NCBI RefSeq assembly: GCF_009496535.1
Contig: NZ_WIDL01000009.1
Location: 1 to 57,734 of the forward strand
From: Stenotrophomonas sp. MYb238
Lineage (GTDB): Bacteria; Pseudomonadota; Gammaproteobacteria; Xanthomonadales; Xanthomonadaceae
Reading direction: 5' to 3'
Length of the DNA: 57,734 nucleotides
Below, in pieces: positions 45,925-55,775 of this stretch (position 1 is its first letter; each line of letters starts with the position of its first letter). The position numbers and the translations under genes are program-made. The notes under the pieces are model-generated. The model was not told the DNA's origin. It saw nothing but the letters and a program-made list of their open reading frames with translations, and searched no databases.

Positions 45925-47871
45925 ATGAAACGAACGACCTGCCTGCTGCCCCTCGCCGCGTCCCTGTTGCTGGCCTGCACCGGTACCGGCGCGCAGACCC
46001 TGGACGCCCAGCGTTCCGCCATGCGCATGGCCATCGACAACGCCGAACGCGGCCAGTTCGACGCCGCCGCGACCGCCGGCCTGCGCAACCATCCGCTGTA
46101 CGGTTGGCTCGAATACAGCGCGCTGCGCCGCGGCATCGACACCGTGGACACCGCGAAGGCGCTGGATTTCCTCAAGCGCTACCAGGGCCAAGCCGTGGCC
46201 GACGCATTCCGCGCCGTGTGGTTGCCGGCGCTGGCACGGCGCCAGGACTGGCCGACGCTGCTGGCCAACTGGCAGCCGAGCAGCGACCCCGGCCTGCAGT
46301 GCGCCGAACTCAATGCACGCCTGGCCACCGGCAAGGCCGATGCGAAATGGAGCAGCGACGCGCAGGCGCTGTGGCGCCGCAGCGGCAAGTCCCTGCCCGA
46401 TGCCTGCGATCCGGTGTTCGCCGGCCTGGCCGACCGCGGCGGGCTGACGCCGGCGGTGCGCTGGGAGCGCATCGACGCCGCCGCCGATGCCCAGCAACCC
46501 GGCGTGATGCGCGCGGCCGCGCGCGGATTGCCCACCGCCGAACTGGCGCAGGCCAACGACTACGCCGCCTTCGTCGACAAGCCCGACGCGCGCGCCCTGA
46601 AGTGGCCGAAGACCGAACGCAGCCGCCGCATCGTCACCGACGGCCTGGCGAAGCTGGCACGGACCGATCCCGATGCCGCCGAGCGGCAACTGCCACAGTA
46701 CGCGCAGGCGCTGGGCCTGGACGCCGCGCAGCAGGCGCAGGTGCGCTACCAGATCGCGCTGTGGACGGTGGCGTCCTACCTGCCGGATTCGGCGCGGCGA
46801 CTGGCCGCGGTGCCGGAATCGGCCTACGACGAACGCCTGCACGAATGGCGCGCGCGCGAGGCGATGGCGCGCGGCGACTGGCCTTCGGCGCTGGCCGCGA
46901 TCCGCGCGATGCCCGCCAGCCAGCGCGGCGATTCGCGCTGGCGCTGGTTCGAGGCGCGCCTGCTGGAAAAAACCGGCAAGGCCGCCGAAGCGGTGTCGCT
47001 CTATCGCGCCGCCGCGGCCGAACCCACCTTCCACGGCTTCCTCGCCGCCGACAAGCTGCGGCAGCCGTACGCGCTGTGTCCCTGGAATCCCGGCGACGGC
47101 GCGCAGGCGCGCGCGGCCGTGGCGCGCGACCCGGCGCTGGTGCGGGCGCTGGAGCTGTTCCGCATCGACCGCGCGGCCTGGGCGACGCGCGAATGGGCCG
47201 ACGCGCTGTCGCGCTTTGACGACACCCAGCGCCGGCTGGCCGTGGAAGTGGCCAGCGAAGGCGGCTGGTTCGACCGCGCGGTATTCGGCCTGAAGGGGGC
47301 GCAGGAAATGCGCCTGTACGCGCTGCGCTTCCCCCTCCACCACGACGACGCGATCCGCCGCGAAGCCGCGCGCAACGCGCTGGATCCGGCCTGGGTCGCG
47401 GCCGAGATCCGCGCCGAGAGCGTCTTCAACCCGAATGCGCGCTCGCCGGCCAACGCCATGGGCCTGATGCAGGTGCTGCCGGCCACCGGCGCGGACGTGG
47501 CCAAGCGCATCGGCCTGTCCGGCTACGGCGGCGCGGCCAGCCTGTACGACGCGGACACCAACATCGCCATCGGCAGCGCCTACCTGCGGCAGCTGCTGGA
47601 CAAGTACGACGGCCTGCCCTACGTGACCATCGCCGCCTACAACGCCGGGCCCACGCCGACCGCGCGCTGGCAGTCGCAGCGCCCCGGCTTCGATCCGGAT
47701 TTCTGGATCGAGACCATCAGCTACAAGGAAACCCGCGAGTACGTCGCGCGCGTGCTGGCCTTCAGCGTGATCTACGACTGGCGCCTGGGCGGCGACGCGC
47801 TGCCGCTGAGCGACCGCATGCGCGGGCAGCGAGCGGACACGCGCAAGAAGTTCGCCTGCCCGGCCGGATAA
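45925..47871 (+). CDS. slt: Soluble lytic murein transglycosylase
   Basis: 648 aa, nearly the length of E. coli Slt70 (645). A signal peptide (hydrophobic residues 8-24) exports it. A long superhelical helical-repeat U/L domain (about 30-450) precedes the lysozyme-like C domain with catalytic glutamate in [13 protein letters not shown] (near 497), [10 protein letters not shown] and YLRQLLD. It cleaves peptidoglycan to 1,6-anhydro muropeptides in the periplasm. Start at 45925 (MKRTT) preferred over the ATG at 45913. Confidence 0.92.
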   Translation: MKRTTCLLPLAASLLLACTGTGAQTLDAQRSAMRMAIDNAERGQFDAAATAGLRNHPLYGWLEYSALRRGIDTVDTAKALDFLKRYQGQAVADAFRAVWLPALARRQDWPTLLANWQPSSDPGLQCAELNARLATGKADAKWSSDAQALWRRSGKSLPDACDPVFAGLADRGGLTPAVRWERIDAAADAQQPGVMRAAARGLPTAELAQANDYAAFVDKPDARALKWPKTERSRRIVTDGLAKLARTDPDAAERQLPQYAQALGLDAAQQAQVRYQIALWTVASYLPDSARRLAAVPESAYDERLHEWRAREAMARGDWPSALAAIRAMPASQRGDSRWRWFEARLLEKTGKAAEAVSLYRAAAAEPTFHGFLAADKLRQPYALCPWNPGDGAQARAAVARDPALVRALELFRIDRAAWATREWADALSRFDDTQRRLAVEVASEGGWFDRAVFGLKGAQEMRLYALRFPLHHDDAIRREAARNALDPAWVAAEIRAESVFNPNARSPANAMGLMQVLPATGADVAKRIGLSGYGGAASLYDADTNIAIGSAYLRQLLDKYDGLPYVTIAAYNAGPTPTARWQSQRPGFDPDFWIETISYKETREYVARVLAFSVIYDWRLGGDALPLSDRMRGQRADTRKKFACPAG

Positions 47872-47891
47872 GGGCCGGGCACCCGCTCCCC

Positions 47892-47958
47892 GTAGGAGCG
47901 ACTTCAGTCGCGAGGGGCTCTACCGGTGAAGCCCCATCGCGACTGAAGTCGCTCCTAC
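47892..47958. repeat. Inverted pair of GTAG REP elements
   Basis: Arms starting GTAGGAGCGACTTCAGTCGC face each other around CTCTACCGGTGAA. Nearly identical to the pair at 24046-24114; the centre shares CCGGTGAAGCCCC. Lies 20 bp after slt and 38 bp before cca. Confidence 0.88.
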
Positions 47959-47996
47959 GGGAGGGCAACAGCCTCCGCTTCCGGCATCATTCCCGC

Positions 47997-49223
47997 ATGA
48001 AGACCTATCTCGTAGGCGGCGCGATCCGCGATGAACTGCTCGACCTGCCGCACGGCGACCGCGACTGGGTCGTGGTCGGCGCCACCCCGCAGCGCATGCT
48101 CGACGCCGGCTACAAGCCGGTGGGCCGCGACTTCCCCGTATTCCTGCATCCGCACAGCGGCGAGGAACACGCGCTGGCGCGCACCGAGCGCAAGAGCGGG
48201 CGCGGCTACCGCGGCTTCGTGGTCGACGCCGATCCGTCGGTGACGCTGGAGCAGGACCTGCAGCGCCGCGACTTCACCGTCAACGCCATCGCCCGCGACG
48301 GCGACACCGGCGAACTGGTCGACCCTTGGGGCGGCGTGCGCGACATCCAGGCGCGCGTGCTGCGCCACGTCGGCCCGGCCTTCGTCGAGGACCCGCTGCG
48401 GGTGCTGCGCGCGGCGCGGTTCATGGCGCGCCTGGCGCCGCTGGGCTTCACCCTGGCCGCGGAAACCGGTGCGCTGATGCGGGAAATCGCCGCCAGCGGC
48501 GAACTGGACGCGCTGGTGCCCGAGCGCATCTGGCAGGAACTGCGCAAGGCGCTGCGCGCGCCGCGCCCTTCCGCGTTCCTGCGCACGCTGCACGACACCG
48601 GTGCGCTGGCGCCGATCCTGCCGGAACTGGAAGCGCTGTACGGCGTGCCGCAGCGCGCAGAGTTCCATCCGGAAGTGGACACCGGCACGCACCAGGAAAT
48701 GGTCAGCGACATGGCCGCGCGGCTGGCGCCGGGCGACGACCTGGTCGGCTTCGCCGCGCTCACCCACGACCTGGGCAAGGCGCTCACGCCGGCCGACCAG
48801 CTGCCGCGCCACGTCATGCACGAGCAGCGTGGACTGAAGCCGCTGGCCGCGCTGTGCGAGCGCCTGAAGATTCCCGCCGACCACCGCCAGCTGGCCGAGG
48901 CGGTGTGCCGCGAACACCTCAACGTGCACCGCATCGACGAACTGCGCGATGCCACGGTGCTGGAACTGATCCAGCGCTGCGACGGCTTCCGCCGTCCCGA
49001 ACGCATCGCGCAGATGGCGCTGGCCTGCGAATGCGACAAGCGCGGCCGGCTCGGCTTCGAGGACAGCGACTACCCGCAGCGCGCCACGCTGCTGCGCCTG
49101 CATGCCGCCGCGCTGGCGGTCAACGCACGCGACCTCGCCGCCGGGGACCTGAGCGGCCCGGCGGTGGGCGAAGCCCTGAAGAAGGCACGGATCGAAGCGA
49201 TCGGCACGGCGCGCCGGGCATAG
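47997..49223 (+). CDS. cca: Multifunctional CCA tRNA nucleotidyltransferase
   Basis: 408 aa. Class II nucleotidyltransferase head [15 protein letters not shown] and DRDWVVVG, metal-binding region [12 protein letters not shown] (near 95), the RNA-binding body, and a C-terminal HD phosphohydrolase domain with [12 protein letters not shown] (near 256). This is the gammaproteobacterial form that adds and repairs the tRNA 3'-CCA and also has phosphatase and cyclic phosphodiesterase activities. Cytosolic. Converges on an S41 gene, sharing a terminator. Confidence 0.95.
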   Translation: MKTYLVGGAIRDELLDLPHGDRDWVVVGATPQRMLDAGYKPVGRDFPVFLHPHSGEEHALARTERKSGRGYRGFVVDADPSVTLEQDLQRRDFTVNAIARDGDTGELVDPWGGVRDIQARVLRHVGPAFVEDPLRVLRAARFMARLAPLGFTLAAETGALMREIAASGELDALVPERIWQELRKALRAPRPSAFLRTLHDTGALAPILPELEALYGVPQRAEFHPEVDTGTHQEMVSDMAARLAPGDDLVGFAALTHDLGKALTPADQLPRHVMHEQRGLKPLAALCERLKIPADHRQLAEAVCREHLNVHRIDELRDATVLELIQRCDGFRRPERIAQMALACECDKRGRLGFEDSDYPQRATLLRLHAAALAVNARDLAAGDLSGPAVGEALKKARIEAIGTARRA

Positions 49224-49250
49224 GGAAAACCGCTCAGGGGACGGTTTTCC
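49224..49250. terminator. Bidirectional terminator overlapping the S41 gene end
   Basis: GGAAAACCG / CGGTTTTCC, a perfect 9-bp stem with a 9-nt loop, lies right after the cca stop. The stop and last codons of the convergent S41 gene lie within it. The A- and T-rich stem ends suit termination on both strands. Confidence 0.7.
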
Positions 49251-50319
49251 ACGACGGCCGCGCGCCTGGCCCTGCATTTCCCGTCGGATTCCCGCCACAG
49301 GCGGGCTGCGCCAGCAGCCATGCCTGCGCCAGCCGCATCGCGTCGGCGCGCTGCGCCGCGGTGACATCGGGAACGATGCGGCTGCCGCCGCCGATGCCGT
49401 TGCGGTCCTTCATCACCGTGCCGGTCAGCAGCAGGGTGCTGCCATCGACCAGCGTCACCGGCACGTTCCCGGTGGAATAGCCCATGGTCGGCGTGCCGAA
49501 ACTGCGGCTGTGCGGTCGCCCGCGAAACGCCAGCACGATGGCCTCGCCGGAACTGGCGGTGCGGCCGGACTGGAGCACCGCGACCGGCGCGTCCGGCCTG
49601 CGCGGGCGACGGGCCGTATCGTCTGGTGCCAGTCTCGGCGCATCGCCCACCCATACCGCGCCCTCCCGGTACCGCCAGGGCTGCAGCGCGGCACCGTCGA
49701 AGAAATGCCCGACGACGTCCGGCCCATCGGCGCGGCCGCGCAGCAACGGGCCCACGCCCAGCAGCATCGGCCACATGTTGCCGCCGGTGTTGTCGCCCAG
49801 GTCCACGATCCAGCCGCAGCGGCTGCCATCGTCCTGGCGCCAGAGGAGGTCCTGCAGGCGTTGCGCCTCTTGCCGCTCGGCGGCCCGCTGCTGCTCGCGC
49901 GGGAGTCCGGGGTCGGGCAGGTAGGGAGCAACGCGGATCAGACCGAGCCGGGCGTCGATCGGATGAGCCTGCGGCCCTTCGGTGGCAGCGGCGGCCGGAG
50001 CCATGCCCGGCCCCGCTGCCCGCTTCCGGTATCCCTCGCGCACCTCTTCGGCCGACATCCACCCGCCATGGCCGGCGGTCGCGCGGTTGATGGCATCGGA
50101 CAGCAACCTGCGCTGCCGGTCCGGATCGTCGGTGGCAGCAAGATCGCGGCGCAGCACCGCCCAGTCGACCCGGTCGCGATACAGCGCCTTGTGCTCCAGG
50201 AGGCCCAGCATCTGCTCCCGCGCCGGCAACGACGGCACCGGGGTCGCCGCGGCCGGCAGGGCCAGCAGCATCGCCGCCAGCGTGGTCCACACCATCACAC
50301 CGTTCTGCTTCCTGCGCAT
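49234..50319 (-). CDS. Exported S41-family peptidase-like protein
   Basis: 361 aa, start at 50319 (MRRKQNG) giving a signal peptide ending PAAAT near residue 26; an open frame continues upstream without a better start. The tail-specific protease core appears as IVDLGDNTGGNMW (near 170) and the nucleophile context GRTASSGEAI (near 250). It differs strongly from the S41 lipoprotein at 15 kb. No PDZ domain is evident. Substrate unknown. Its end shares a hairpin with cca, and it lies 66 bp downstream of nagX on the same strand. Confidence 0.82.
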   Translation of the reverse strand: MRRKQNGVMVWTTLAAMLLALPAAATPVPSLPAREQMLGLLEHKALYRDRVDWAVLRRDLAATDDPDRQRRLLSDAINRATAGHGGWMSAEEVREGYRKRAAGPGMAPAAAATEGPQAHPIDARLGLIRVAPYLPDPGLPREQQRAAERQEAQRLQDLLWRQDDGSRCGWIVDLGDNTGGNMWPMLLGVGPLLRGRADGPDVVGHFFDGAALQPWRYREGAVWVGDAPRLAPDDTARRPRRPDAPVAVLQSGRTASSGEAIVLAFRGRPHSRSFGTPTMGYSTGNVPVTLVDGSTLLLTGTVMKDRNGIGGGSRIVPDVTAAQRADAMRLAQAWLLAQPACGGNPTGNAGPGARPSWKTVP

Positions 50320-50385
50320 CGTGGTTTCCCTCCCCTGGATCGGATCGGTGCAGGATAGAACGGATCCCTTGCCCTGCACGCGCGC

Positions 50386-51474
50386 CTAGATCTTCAGATA
50401 GATCCGCCGCCGGTCCAGCCACCACATCGGCAGCCACCAGACCGCGACGAAGGCGATCGCCATCGCCAGCGAAGCGGCCTGCGCGCCGGCCAGCGGCGTG
50501 ATCCAGCGGTCGAACACGTTGCCGTACAGCCAGCCCCAGCTGCCGGTGCCGAGCATCGCCAGCACCATCACCCCGGAACCGGCGTAGGCGGTGATGGCGT
50601 TGGCGCCGAAGCGCCGGCCCAGCGGCGGCCATTGCACGCGGTCGATGAGCATGTGCGCCAGCCACAGCGCACCCAACGCCCAACCGGATGTCCACAGCAC
50701 GTAGGACGGCGTCCACAGGTTCTTGTTGAGCGGTTGCCAGGTGGACCACAGCGCGCCCAGCGCCAGCAGCGCGGCGGCGGCCAGCAGCAGGCGCGCCGGG
50801 CGGCCGCTGCGCAGCAGCGCGCCGGCCCGCAGGCCGATCAGGGTCGAGGCCAGCGCACCCAGTGTGGAAAGCAGTCCTTCGGGATCGTGCCCCAGCCCGG
50901 TGGCGGCGTCGTACTTGTAGGCCATGTCGCCGAACAGGACGGTGTCCACGCGGCTGGGCAGGTTGTGCCAGGGCTCCAGCGTGCCGCCCGCCGCCAGCAG
51001 CGCCGCGTATCCGCCCAGCAACAGCAGCAGGCAGGCACGCTGCGCGTTCGCGCGCAGCCAGATCGCCATCGTGCCGACGACGGCGAAGCACACGCCGATG
51101 CGCTGCAGCACGCCCAGCGGCCGGTAATGCGCCAGGTCCAGCCACCACCACGCCAGCAGGTGCAGCAGCATGCCCAGGCCAACGATGCGCAGCGCGCGCA
51201 CCAGCACGGTGCGGGTCAAGGCGGCGCGGTCAGCGCCCTGTTCGACGCGCGGCACCACGCCCAGCGCGATCGACACCCCGACGATCACCAGGAAGAACGG
51301 GAACACCAGGTCGGTGGGCGTGCAACCGTTCCATTGCGCGTGTTCCAGCGGCGCGTAGACATGGCTCCACGTACCCGGGTTGTTGACCAGCAGCATGGCC
51401 GCCACGGTGATGCCGCGCAGGGCGTCGACCGAGGCGTAGCGGGCGGGTACATGGCTGGATGGGGAACTGGTCAT
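50386..51474 (-). CDS. nagX: NagX-type membrane protein (HGSNAT / DUF5009-like acyltransferase)
   Basis: 362 aa with about ten to eleven transmembrane helices. The N-terminal YASVDALRGITVAAMLLVNNPGTW and WNGCTPTDLVFPFFL are hallmarks of this family, related to the human lysosomal heparan-alpha-glucosaminide N-acetyltransferase. In bacteria nagX genes accompany chitin/GlcNAc loci, as here 702 bp downstream of nagA. It may transacetylate glucosamine at the inner membrane so that it can enter the GlcNAc pathway, which is inference. Confidence 0.85.
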   Translation of the reverse strand: MTSSPSSHVPARYASVDALRGITVAAMLLVNNPGTWSHVYAPLEHAQWNGCTPTDLVFPFFLVIVGVSIALGVVPRVEQGADRAALTRTVLVRALRIVGLGMLLHLLAWWWLDLAHYRPLGVLQRIGVCFAVVGTMAIWLRANAQRACLLLLLGGYAALLAAGGTLEPWHNLPSRVDTVLFGDMAYKYDAATGLGHDPEGLLSTLGALASTLIGLRAGALLRSGRPARLLLAAAALLALGALWSTWQPLNKNLWTPSYVLWTSGWALGALWLAHMLIDRVQWPPLGRRFGANAITAYAGSGVMVLAMLGTGSWGWLYGNVFDRWITPLAGAQAASLAMAIAFVAVWWLPMWWLDRRRIYLKI

Positions 51475-52176
<702 letters not shown>

Positions 52177-53316
52177 TCACTCCCGCTGACCCGCAATCCA
52201 GGTGGCCTGCACCTGCAAGGCATCGTCCAGCAGCACGAAATCCGCCTGGTAGCCCGCCGCGATATGCCCATAGCGGTCGTCCAGGCGCAGGAACTGCGCG
52301 GGATAGGTCGAGGCCATGCGCGCGGCTTCGGCCAGCGGCAACCCGAGCAGGTCCACGGTGTTGCGCACGGCGGTGGCCATGTCCAGCGCCGAGCCGGCCA
52401 GCGAGCCGGCGGCATTGCGCACCACGCCGTCGACGGCGGTGATGACCTCGCCGTACAGCTCGAACGAGGGATCGTCCGCGCCGACCATCGGCATCGCGTC
52501 GGTCACCAGCAGCACCTTGCCGCGCGGCTTGGCGGCCAGCGCCACGCGCAGGCTGCCCGGGTGCACGTGCACGCCGTCGACGATCACCCCGCACCAGCTG
52601 TGCGGGTCCTCCAGCGCCGCGCCGACCACGCCGGGCTCGCGCCCCTGCAGCGGGGTCATCGCGTTGTACAGGTGGGTGAAGCCGGTGATGCCCGCATCCA
52701 GCCCGGCGCGGGTTTCCTCGTAGCTGCCGGCAGTGTGGCCGGCGCAAACGATGGCGCCGCTGCCGACCATCGCCCTGATGGTCGCGACGGGCACCCGTTC
52801 CGGCGCCAGCGTGATCAGGGTGACGCCGTTGTCGAGCGAAGTGACCATCGCCACCTCGTCCGGCCCCGGCACGCGGAACTTGCCGGCGTCGTGCGTGCCC
52901 TTGCGCGCCGGCGCGATGTACGGCCCTTCCAGATGGATGCCGAGGATGCCGGGCACGCCTTCGGCGATGGCCTGGCGCACCGCGGCGATGGCCTGCGCCA
53001 TCACTGCCGCGTCGTCGCTGATCAGCGTCGGCATCATGCCGGTGGTGCCGAAGCGGCGGTGCCCGCGCATCATCGCGCGCAGGGCGTCCACGTCCGGCGT
53101 GTTGTTGAGCAGCGCGCCGCCACCGCCGTTGACCTGCACGTCGATGAACCCCGGCAGCAGCCAGCCGCCGCCGAGGTCGTGCCGCGGTACGCCGGCCGGC
53201 AGCGAGTCCTCGGGCAGGACGGCGGCCACCCTGCCGTCCTGCACCAGCACCGCATGGCCGGAGTGGAAGTCGTCGTTGCCCAGGACGCGGGCGTTGGTCA
53301 ATGCGTAGCTGGTCAT
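52177..53316 (-). CDS. nagA: N-acetylglucosamine-6-phosphate deacetylase
   Basis: 379 aa; start at the ATG before SYALTNARV. It removes the acetyl group from GlcNAc-6-phosphate in the cytosol. Active-site landmarks: GFIDVQVNGGGG (near 55), GIHLEGPYIAP with the metal glutamate (near 128), CAGHTAGS (histidine near 192), FTHLYNAMTP (near 213) and LVTDAMP with the catalytic aspartate (near 273). Downstream of nagB by 306 bp of hairpin-rich DNA, same strand. Confidence 0.95.
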   Translation of the reverse strand: MTSYALTNARVLGNDDFHSGHAVLVQDGRVAAVLPEDSLPAGVPRHDLGGGWLLPGFIDVQVNGGGGALLNNTPDVDALRAMMRGHRRFGTTGMMPTLISDDAAVMAQAIAAVRQAIAEGVPGILGIHLEGPYIAPARKGTHDAGKFRVPGPDEVAMVTSLDNGVTLITLAPERVPVATIRAMVGSGAIVCAGHTAGSYEETRAGLDAGITGFTHLYNAMTPLQGREPGVVGAALEDPHSWCGVIVDGVHVHPGSLRVALAAKPRGKVLLVTDAMPMVGADDPSFELYGEVITAVDGVVRNAAGSLAGSALDMATAVRNTVDLLGLPLAEAARMASTYPAQFLRLDDRYGHIAAGYQADFVLLDDALQVQATWIAGQRE

Positions 53317-53622
53317 CTTTCCGTTTCCGGGTTGCCTCCCGCTGTCAAGGCCAGCGGGAAGGCTGGGAATGCAAAGCCCCTCTCCCACCGGGGCGAGAAG
53401 GCACGGCTTGCGCGCCACTGGCGCGCGTGCCCTGGAGCGCCCACGCCGCTGGCGTGGGCCGGGGCGCGGAGCGGGGGGTGGGAAAAGGGTCGGGCGAAGC
53501 CTCCGCCATGCCTGGACACACGCGGCTTCATCCCTGCCCTCATCCGCCCCTTCGGGGCACCTTCTCCCAGAGGGAGAAGGGAAAAGCTCTCTCCTCTCCC
53601 GCAGTGCGGGAAGGAAAACCCG
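53317..53622. other. Hairpin-rich 306-bp spacer between nagB and nagA
   Basis: No gene. Consecutive small palindromes: GCGCGCCACTGGCGCGC (53410-53426), CCCACGCCGCTGGCGTGGG (53440-53458), GCCCCTTCGGGGC (53546-53558), CCTTCTCCCAGAGGGAGAAGG (53560-53579) and TCCCGCAGTGCGGGA (53598-53612). The CTTCTCCC...GAGAAGG type is a common proteobacterial intergenic repeat. The block may attenuate or stabilise the polycistronic nag message. Confidence 0.6.
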
Positions 53623-54648
53623 TCAAACCGTCTCGGTCACCTTGTTCAGATGCGGCGGCAGATCCGGATTATGGCCCCGGCGCAGCGCCAGCGCATTGAT
53701 CGCGCGGTAGAAGCTCTGCACCGTCAGCAACGGCGCGCACAGTGGATGCGGCGCGGCCGCGACCGGCAGGTTGCCGCCCTCGCCGGCCAGCCACACGCGC
53801 GCGCCGCGCGCGGCGAACTCGTCGGCCAGCGCACGCGTGCCGGCGCCGGTCTCGTCGGGCTGGGCGAAGGCCAGCACCGGGAAATCCCGGCCCACCAGCG
53901 CCATCGGCCCGTGCTTGACCTCGGCCGAGCTGTAGCCCTCGGCGTGCAGGCCGCAGGTTTCCTTGAACTTCAGCGCCGCCTCCTGCGCCGCGGCCAGGCC
54001 GGGACCGCGGCCGACCACGAACAGGTTGTGCGCATCGACCAGCCCGTCGGTCAGCAGGCTCCAGTCGCACTGCCAGGCCGCGGTCAGGGCACCGGGCAGC
54101 GCGGCAAGCGCGGCGATCAGGGTCGGGTCGTCGCGCCAGTACGCGCAAAGCTGCAGGATCGCGGCCAGCGAGGCGAGGTAGCTCTTGGTCGCGGCCACGC
54201 TGCGCTCGGCGCCGGCGCCCAGCGGGATCACCGTGTCGGCGAGCTGGGCCAGCGGCGAATCCTCGACGTTGACCAGCGCCACCACGCGTGCGCCCGCGGC
54301 CTTGGCCGCCTCGGCGTTGCGCAGCAGGTCCGGGCTCTTGCCCGACTGCGAGATCACCAGGTACAGGGCGTCCTGCAGCTTCTGCGTGGCCTCGTAGACC
54401 GAGCCCACCGAAGGCGAGGCCGAGGCGGTCACCACGCCCAGCCGCGTCTCGAACAGGTACTTGGCGTAGGTGGCGGCGTGGTCGGAACTGCCGCGCGCGC
54501 AGGTCACCACGAACGGCGGCGGGTTCCGCCGCAGGTCGGCGGCCAGCGCCTGCACCACGTCATGGTTGCGCGCGAACTGCGCGGCGATCACAGAGGCGCT
54601 GGAAGCGGCCTCGTTGAACATCAGGGTTTCGGTCTCGCTGGGCAACAT
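53623..54648 (-). CDS. SIS-domain glucosamine-6-phosphate deaminase (NagB-II type)
   Basis: 341 aa with two SIS domains: CARGSSDHAATYAKY (near 51) and SQSGKSPDLL (near 100) in the first, VVGRGPGLAAAQEAALKFKE (near 215) in the second. It resembles the isomerase half of GlmS, without the glutaminase half. In GlcNAc loci of Shewanella and xanthomonads this protein replaces classical NagB, converting GlcN-6-P to fructose-6-P and ammonia. The regulator ends 7 bp upstream, so both are in one operon. Confidence 0.9.
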   Translation of the reverse strand: MLPSETETLMFNEAASSASVIAAQFARNHDVVQALAADLRRNPPPFVVTCARGSSDHAATYAKYLFETRLGVVTASASPSVGSVYEATQKLQDALYLVISQSGKSPDLLRNAEAAKAAGARVVALVNVEDSPLAQLADTVIPLGAGAERSVAATKSYLASLAAILQLCAYWRDDPTLIAALAALPGALTAAWQCDWSLLTDGLVDAHNLFVVGRGPGLAAAQEAALKFKETCGLHAEGYSSAEVKHGPMALVGRDFPVLAFAQPDETGAGTRALADEFAARGARVWLAGEGGNLPVAAAPHPLCAPLLTVQSFYRAINALALRRGHNPDLPPHLNKVTETV

Positions 54649-54655
54649 GGGGCAT

Positions 54656-55732
54656 TCACTCGGAAAGATCGGGGGAAATGGACGGCGGCCGCAGCGGCTG
54701 CTGGCGCAGCGGCGCGGTGGAGCCGCGCACCACCAGCTGCGGCACGAAGCCCTGGTTCTGCAGCTGCACCGGGTTGTCCTCGTAGGCGTCGGTGCGCAGC
54801 TGGCTGATCAGCAGGCGCGCGGCATGCCGGGCGATGTCGCCGGTGGCCTGCTTGGCGGTGGTCAGCGCCGGCCACGACTGGCGCGAGAACGGGCTGTCCT
54901 CGAAGCCGGCGATGGACAGGTCGTAGGGCACGTTCAGCCCGGCCGAGTTGGCCGCGGCCAGCACGCCGGCGGCGATCTCGTCGTTGGAGCCGAAGATCGC
55001 GGTCGGCGGTTCGCGCAGCGCCAGCAGGCGGCGCGCGCCGCGGAAGCCGTCGTCGAAGGTGTAGTCGCCCGGGATGACGAGGTGCTTGTCCAGGCTGATG
55101 CCGTAGTCCTTCAGCGCCGCCTCGTAGCCGGCGTAGCGCTCGCCGCTCGAGCGGTGCTCCGGGCCGCCCCACAGGAAACCGATGCGCTGGTGGCCGAGCT
55201 GGATCAGGTGCTCGGTGATCTCGTAGGCGGCGTCGCGGTCGTCCACGAACACGCAGGCGCCGTCGGCCGGATCCTCGGTGGCAGCGATGATGCGCACCGT
55301 CTTGATGCCGCGCGCGTTGAGCGCGGCCACCAGCTCCGGGCGCTCGGACATCGGCGCGGTCAGCACCAGCCCGGCCAGGCGCGAACGCTGCACCCAGTCG
55401 GCCAGTTCCTCGGCCAGCATCGGCGAGGTCGAGTCGCAGGGATGGATCTGCAGGCCGAAGCCGGTCTCGCGGCAGGCCGACAGCACGCCGTTCTGCACGC
55501 CGATGATGTGGTACGGGTTCGGGTTGTCGTACACCAGTCCGATCACGAAGGTGGTGTTGCTGCGCAGGTTGCGCGCGGACGGGTCCGGCTCGTAGTCCAG
55601 TTCGGCGACCGCGCGCAGCACCCGCGCGCGGGTGGCCTGCATCACCGACGGCTCGTTGTTGATGACCCGCGATACCGTCTTGAGCGAGACCTTCGCCCGC
55701 TCGGCGACGTCCTTGATGGTGGGCCTGCGCAT
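54656..55732 (-). CDS. nagR: LacI-family regulator of the GlcNAc locus
   Basis: 358 aa. Start at 55732 is favoured by AGGAAA seven bases upstream and puts the helix-turn-helix (PTIKDVAERAKVSLKTVSRVIN) at the very N-terminus. A periplasmic-binding-protein-like sugar domain follows from residue 60 (VIGLVYDNPNPYHIIG) with DDRDAAYEITEHLI and FGSNDEIAAGV. It probably represses nagP-nagR-nagB-nagA and the divergent kinase gene through two palindromes around 57.1-57.4 kb, released by a GlcNAc catabolite. Confidence 0.9.
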   Translation of the reverse strand: MRRPTIKDVAERAKVSLKTVSRVINNEPSVMQATRARVLRAVAELDYEPDPSARNLRSNTTFVIGLVYDNPNPYHIIGVQNGVLSACRETGFGLQIHPCDSTSPMLAEELADWVQRSRLAGLVLTAPMSERPELVAALNARGIKTVRIIAATEDPADGACVFVDDRDAAYEITEHLIQLGHQRIGFLWGGPEHRSSGERYAGYEAALKDYGISLDKHLVIPGDYTFDDGFRGARRLLALREPPTAIFGSNDEIAAGVLAAANSAGLNVPYDLSIAGFEDSPFSRQSWPALTTAKQATGDIARHAARLLISQLRTDAYEDNPVQLQNQGFVPQLVVRGSTAPLRQQPLRPPSISPDLSE

Positions 55733-55775
55733 GACGGTTTCCTGCCTGGACTGACTGTCCGCCATGATGCTCGAT

